Position numbers and translations under genes: made by a program. Shown here in pieces: positions 63,463 through 64,000 of a stretch of DNA of 64,000 nucleotides (position 1 is the stretch's first letter; each line of letters starts with the position of its first letter). The notes below the pieces were generated by a model. That model searched no databases, had not been told where the DNA came from, and was given only the letters and a program-made list of their open reading frames with translations. Source of the stretch: DT-111 sp965263225 (GTDB taxonomy: Bacteria; Bacteroidota; Bacteroidia; Chitinophagales; Saprospiraceae); assembly GCA_965263225.1 (NCBI GenBank), contig CBDHHG010000050.1, positions 62,001 to 126,000 on the forward strand, written 5' to 3'.

Positions 63463-64000
63463 ATGACTAGCAAACAAAAACATTTTGAAACCGATGCCAT
63501 TCGGTTGCAGCGAGAAAGGACTCAATATCGGGAACATAGTGTTCCCCTGTTTTTGACTTCCAGTTTCACCTTTCACAGTGCAGAAGAAATGCGGGATACC
63601 TTCGCAGGGGAGGCAGATGGTATTATCTATTCCCGGTATAGCAATCCCAATACGGATGAACTCATAGCGAAAGTATGTGCCATGGAAGGAGCGGAAGCTG
63701 GCTTTGCTACTGCCTCAGGCATGGCTGCTGTCTTTGCTAGTATGGCGGCCTTTCTACAGGCAGGGGATCACGTTTTGGCTTCTCGTGCCTTGTTCGGCTC
63801 CACGCATCAAGTACTGACCAAAATATTCCCAAAATGGGGTATTAGTTCAACCTACGTAGAGCCAACCGATATCGATAATTGGCATACCGCTATCCAGCCC
63901 AACACGCGAATGTTGGTATTGGAGAGCCCTTCCAATCCAGGCTTAACCTTAGTGGATTTGGAGAAGGCCGGGCAGATAGCAAGGTCACACGACTTAATTC
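63463..64000 (+). CDS. O-acyl-homoserine sulfhydrylase / cystathionine gamma-synthase-like (MetZ type), partial
   Basis: The first 179 codons of a second Cys/Met-metabolism PLP enzyme, cut by the window end. The N-terminus TDAIRLQRERTQYREHSVPL, the substrate loop YSRYSNPNTDELIAKVCAME, the PLP-phosphate loop ATASGMAAVFAS and LVLESPSNPGLTLVDL are all standard; the PLP-Lys lies beyond the window. The sequence looks like the MetZ/O-succinylhomoserine sulfhydrylase branch, distinct from the MetY-like enzyme at 60993-62315. It is probably co-transcribed with the OsmC gene. It may be an alternative or isozyme route to homocysteine. Confidence 0.88.
   Translation, partial: MTSKQKHFETDAIRLQRERTQYREHSVPLFLTSSFTFHSAEEMRDTFAGEADGIIYSRYSNPNTDELIAKVCAMEGAEAGFATASGMAAVFASMAAFLQAGDHVLASRALFGSTHQVLTKIFPKWGISSTYVEPTDIDNWHTAIQPNTRMLVLESPSNPGLTLVDLEKAGQIARSHDLI

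Noticed and set aside
1..64000. tRNA, rRNA, CRISPR array, insertion sequence or integrase
   Set aside because: Looked for on both strands by eye; no cloverleaf-like, repeat-spacer or transposase pattern was found.

Overview
The window reads as a chromosomal segment of a Bacteroidota bacterium, most likely class Saprospiria (Lewinella-like). The main evidence is six secreted proteins ending in type IX secretion sorting domains (five type A, one type B gliding-type), several lipobox lipoproteins, a Bacteroidota-type promoter (TTTG, 20 nt, TAnnTTTG) and many genes without a Shine-Dalgarno site. No rRNA, tRNA, CRISPR array, insertion sequence or prophage was seen.

Layout. 1-7.5 kb: the end of a probable sulfatase, an S9 peptidase, an unrecognised 535-aa protein, a PAP2/vanadium-haloperoxidase-type lipoprotein and an esterase. 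7.5-13.7 kb: a PVC-type dehydrogenase/cytochrome c lipoprotein followed by an SDR, two small genes, a membrane winged-helix regulator with an apparent frameshift, and a complete sulfatase. 13.7-22.3 kb: a surface-protein locus (1772-aa FN3/PKD-like T9SS protein, 852-aa tail-fibre-like protein, 171-aa T9SS protein), followed by about 1 kb without genes but rich in inverted repeats. 23-34.5 kb: an alpha-helical orphan, a membrane protein with a nuclease-like N-terminus, a YCF48-like T9SS protein, an RsmB-like rRNA methyltransferase, an arylsulfotransferase, a two-gene sensor/membrane unit and a broken small membrane gene. 34.5-46.2 kb: pyruvate carboxylase, an M43 metalloprotease, a SNF2 helicase, a CPBP protease and a DUF5916 outer-membrane protein.

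46.6-55.7 kb is the most unusual stretch. Five or six genes lie on one strand: an ECF sigma factor, an overlapping membrane/TPR protein in the anti-sigma position, a secreted subtilisin with a 16-Asp run, a TPR-CHAT (caspase-like) protease with signal peptide and C-terminal anchor, a MobB/DUF1611-like P-loop protein and an ABC half-transporter with a degenerate ATPase. The first four look like a sigma-controlled two-protease envelope module (inference).

55.9-64 kb: a hydroxyacid dehydrogenase, a type-B-sorted protein, a 1-Cys peroxiredoxin and a sulfur/methionine island. On the minus strand the order is promoter, SAM-I-type riboswitch, a 39-codon ORF ending HCCCCCSC, metY-like sulfhydrylase, then metX broken by one base. 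On the plus strand are an OsmC protein and the start of a second PLP sulfhydrylase. The riboswitch followed directly by a polycysteine upstream ORF is the clearest candidate for an undescribed regulatory device.

Several reading frames (about 11.69, 34.3, 49.71 and 60.49 kb) are broken by apparent one-base indels, which may be real decay or consensus errors.
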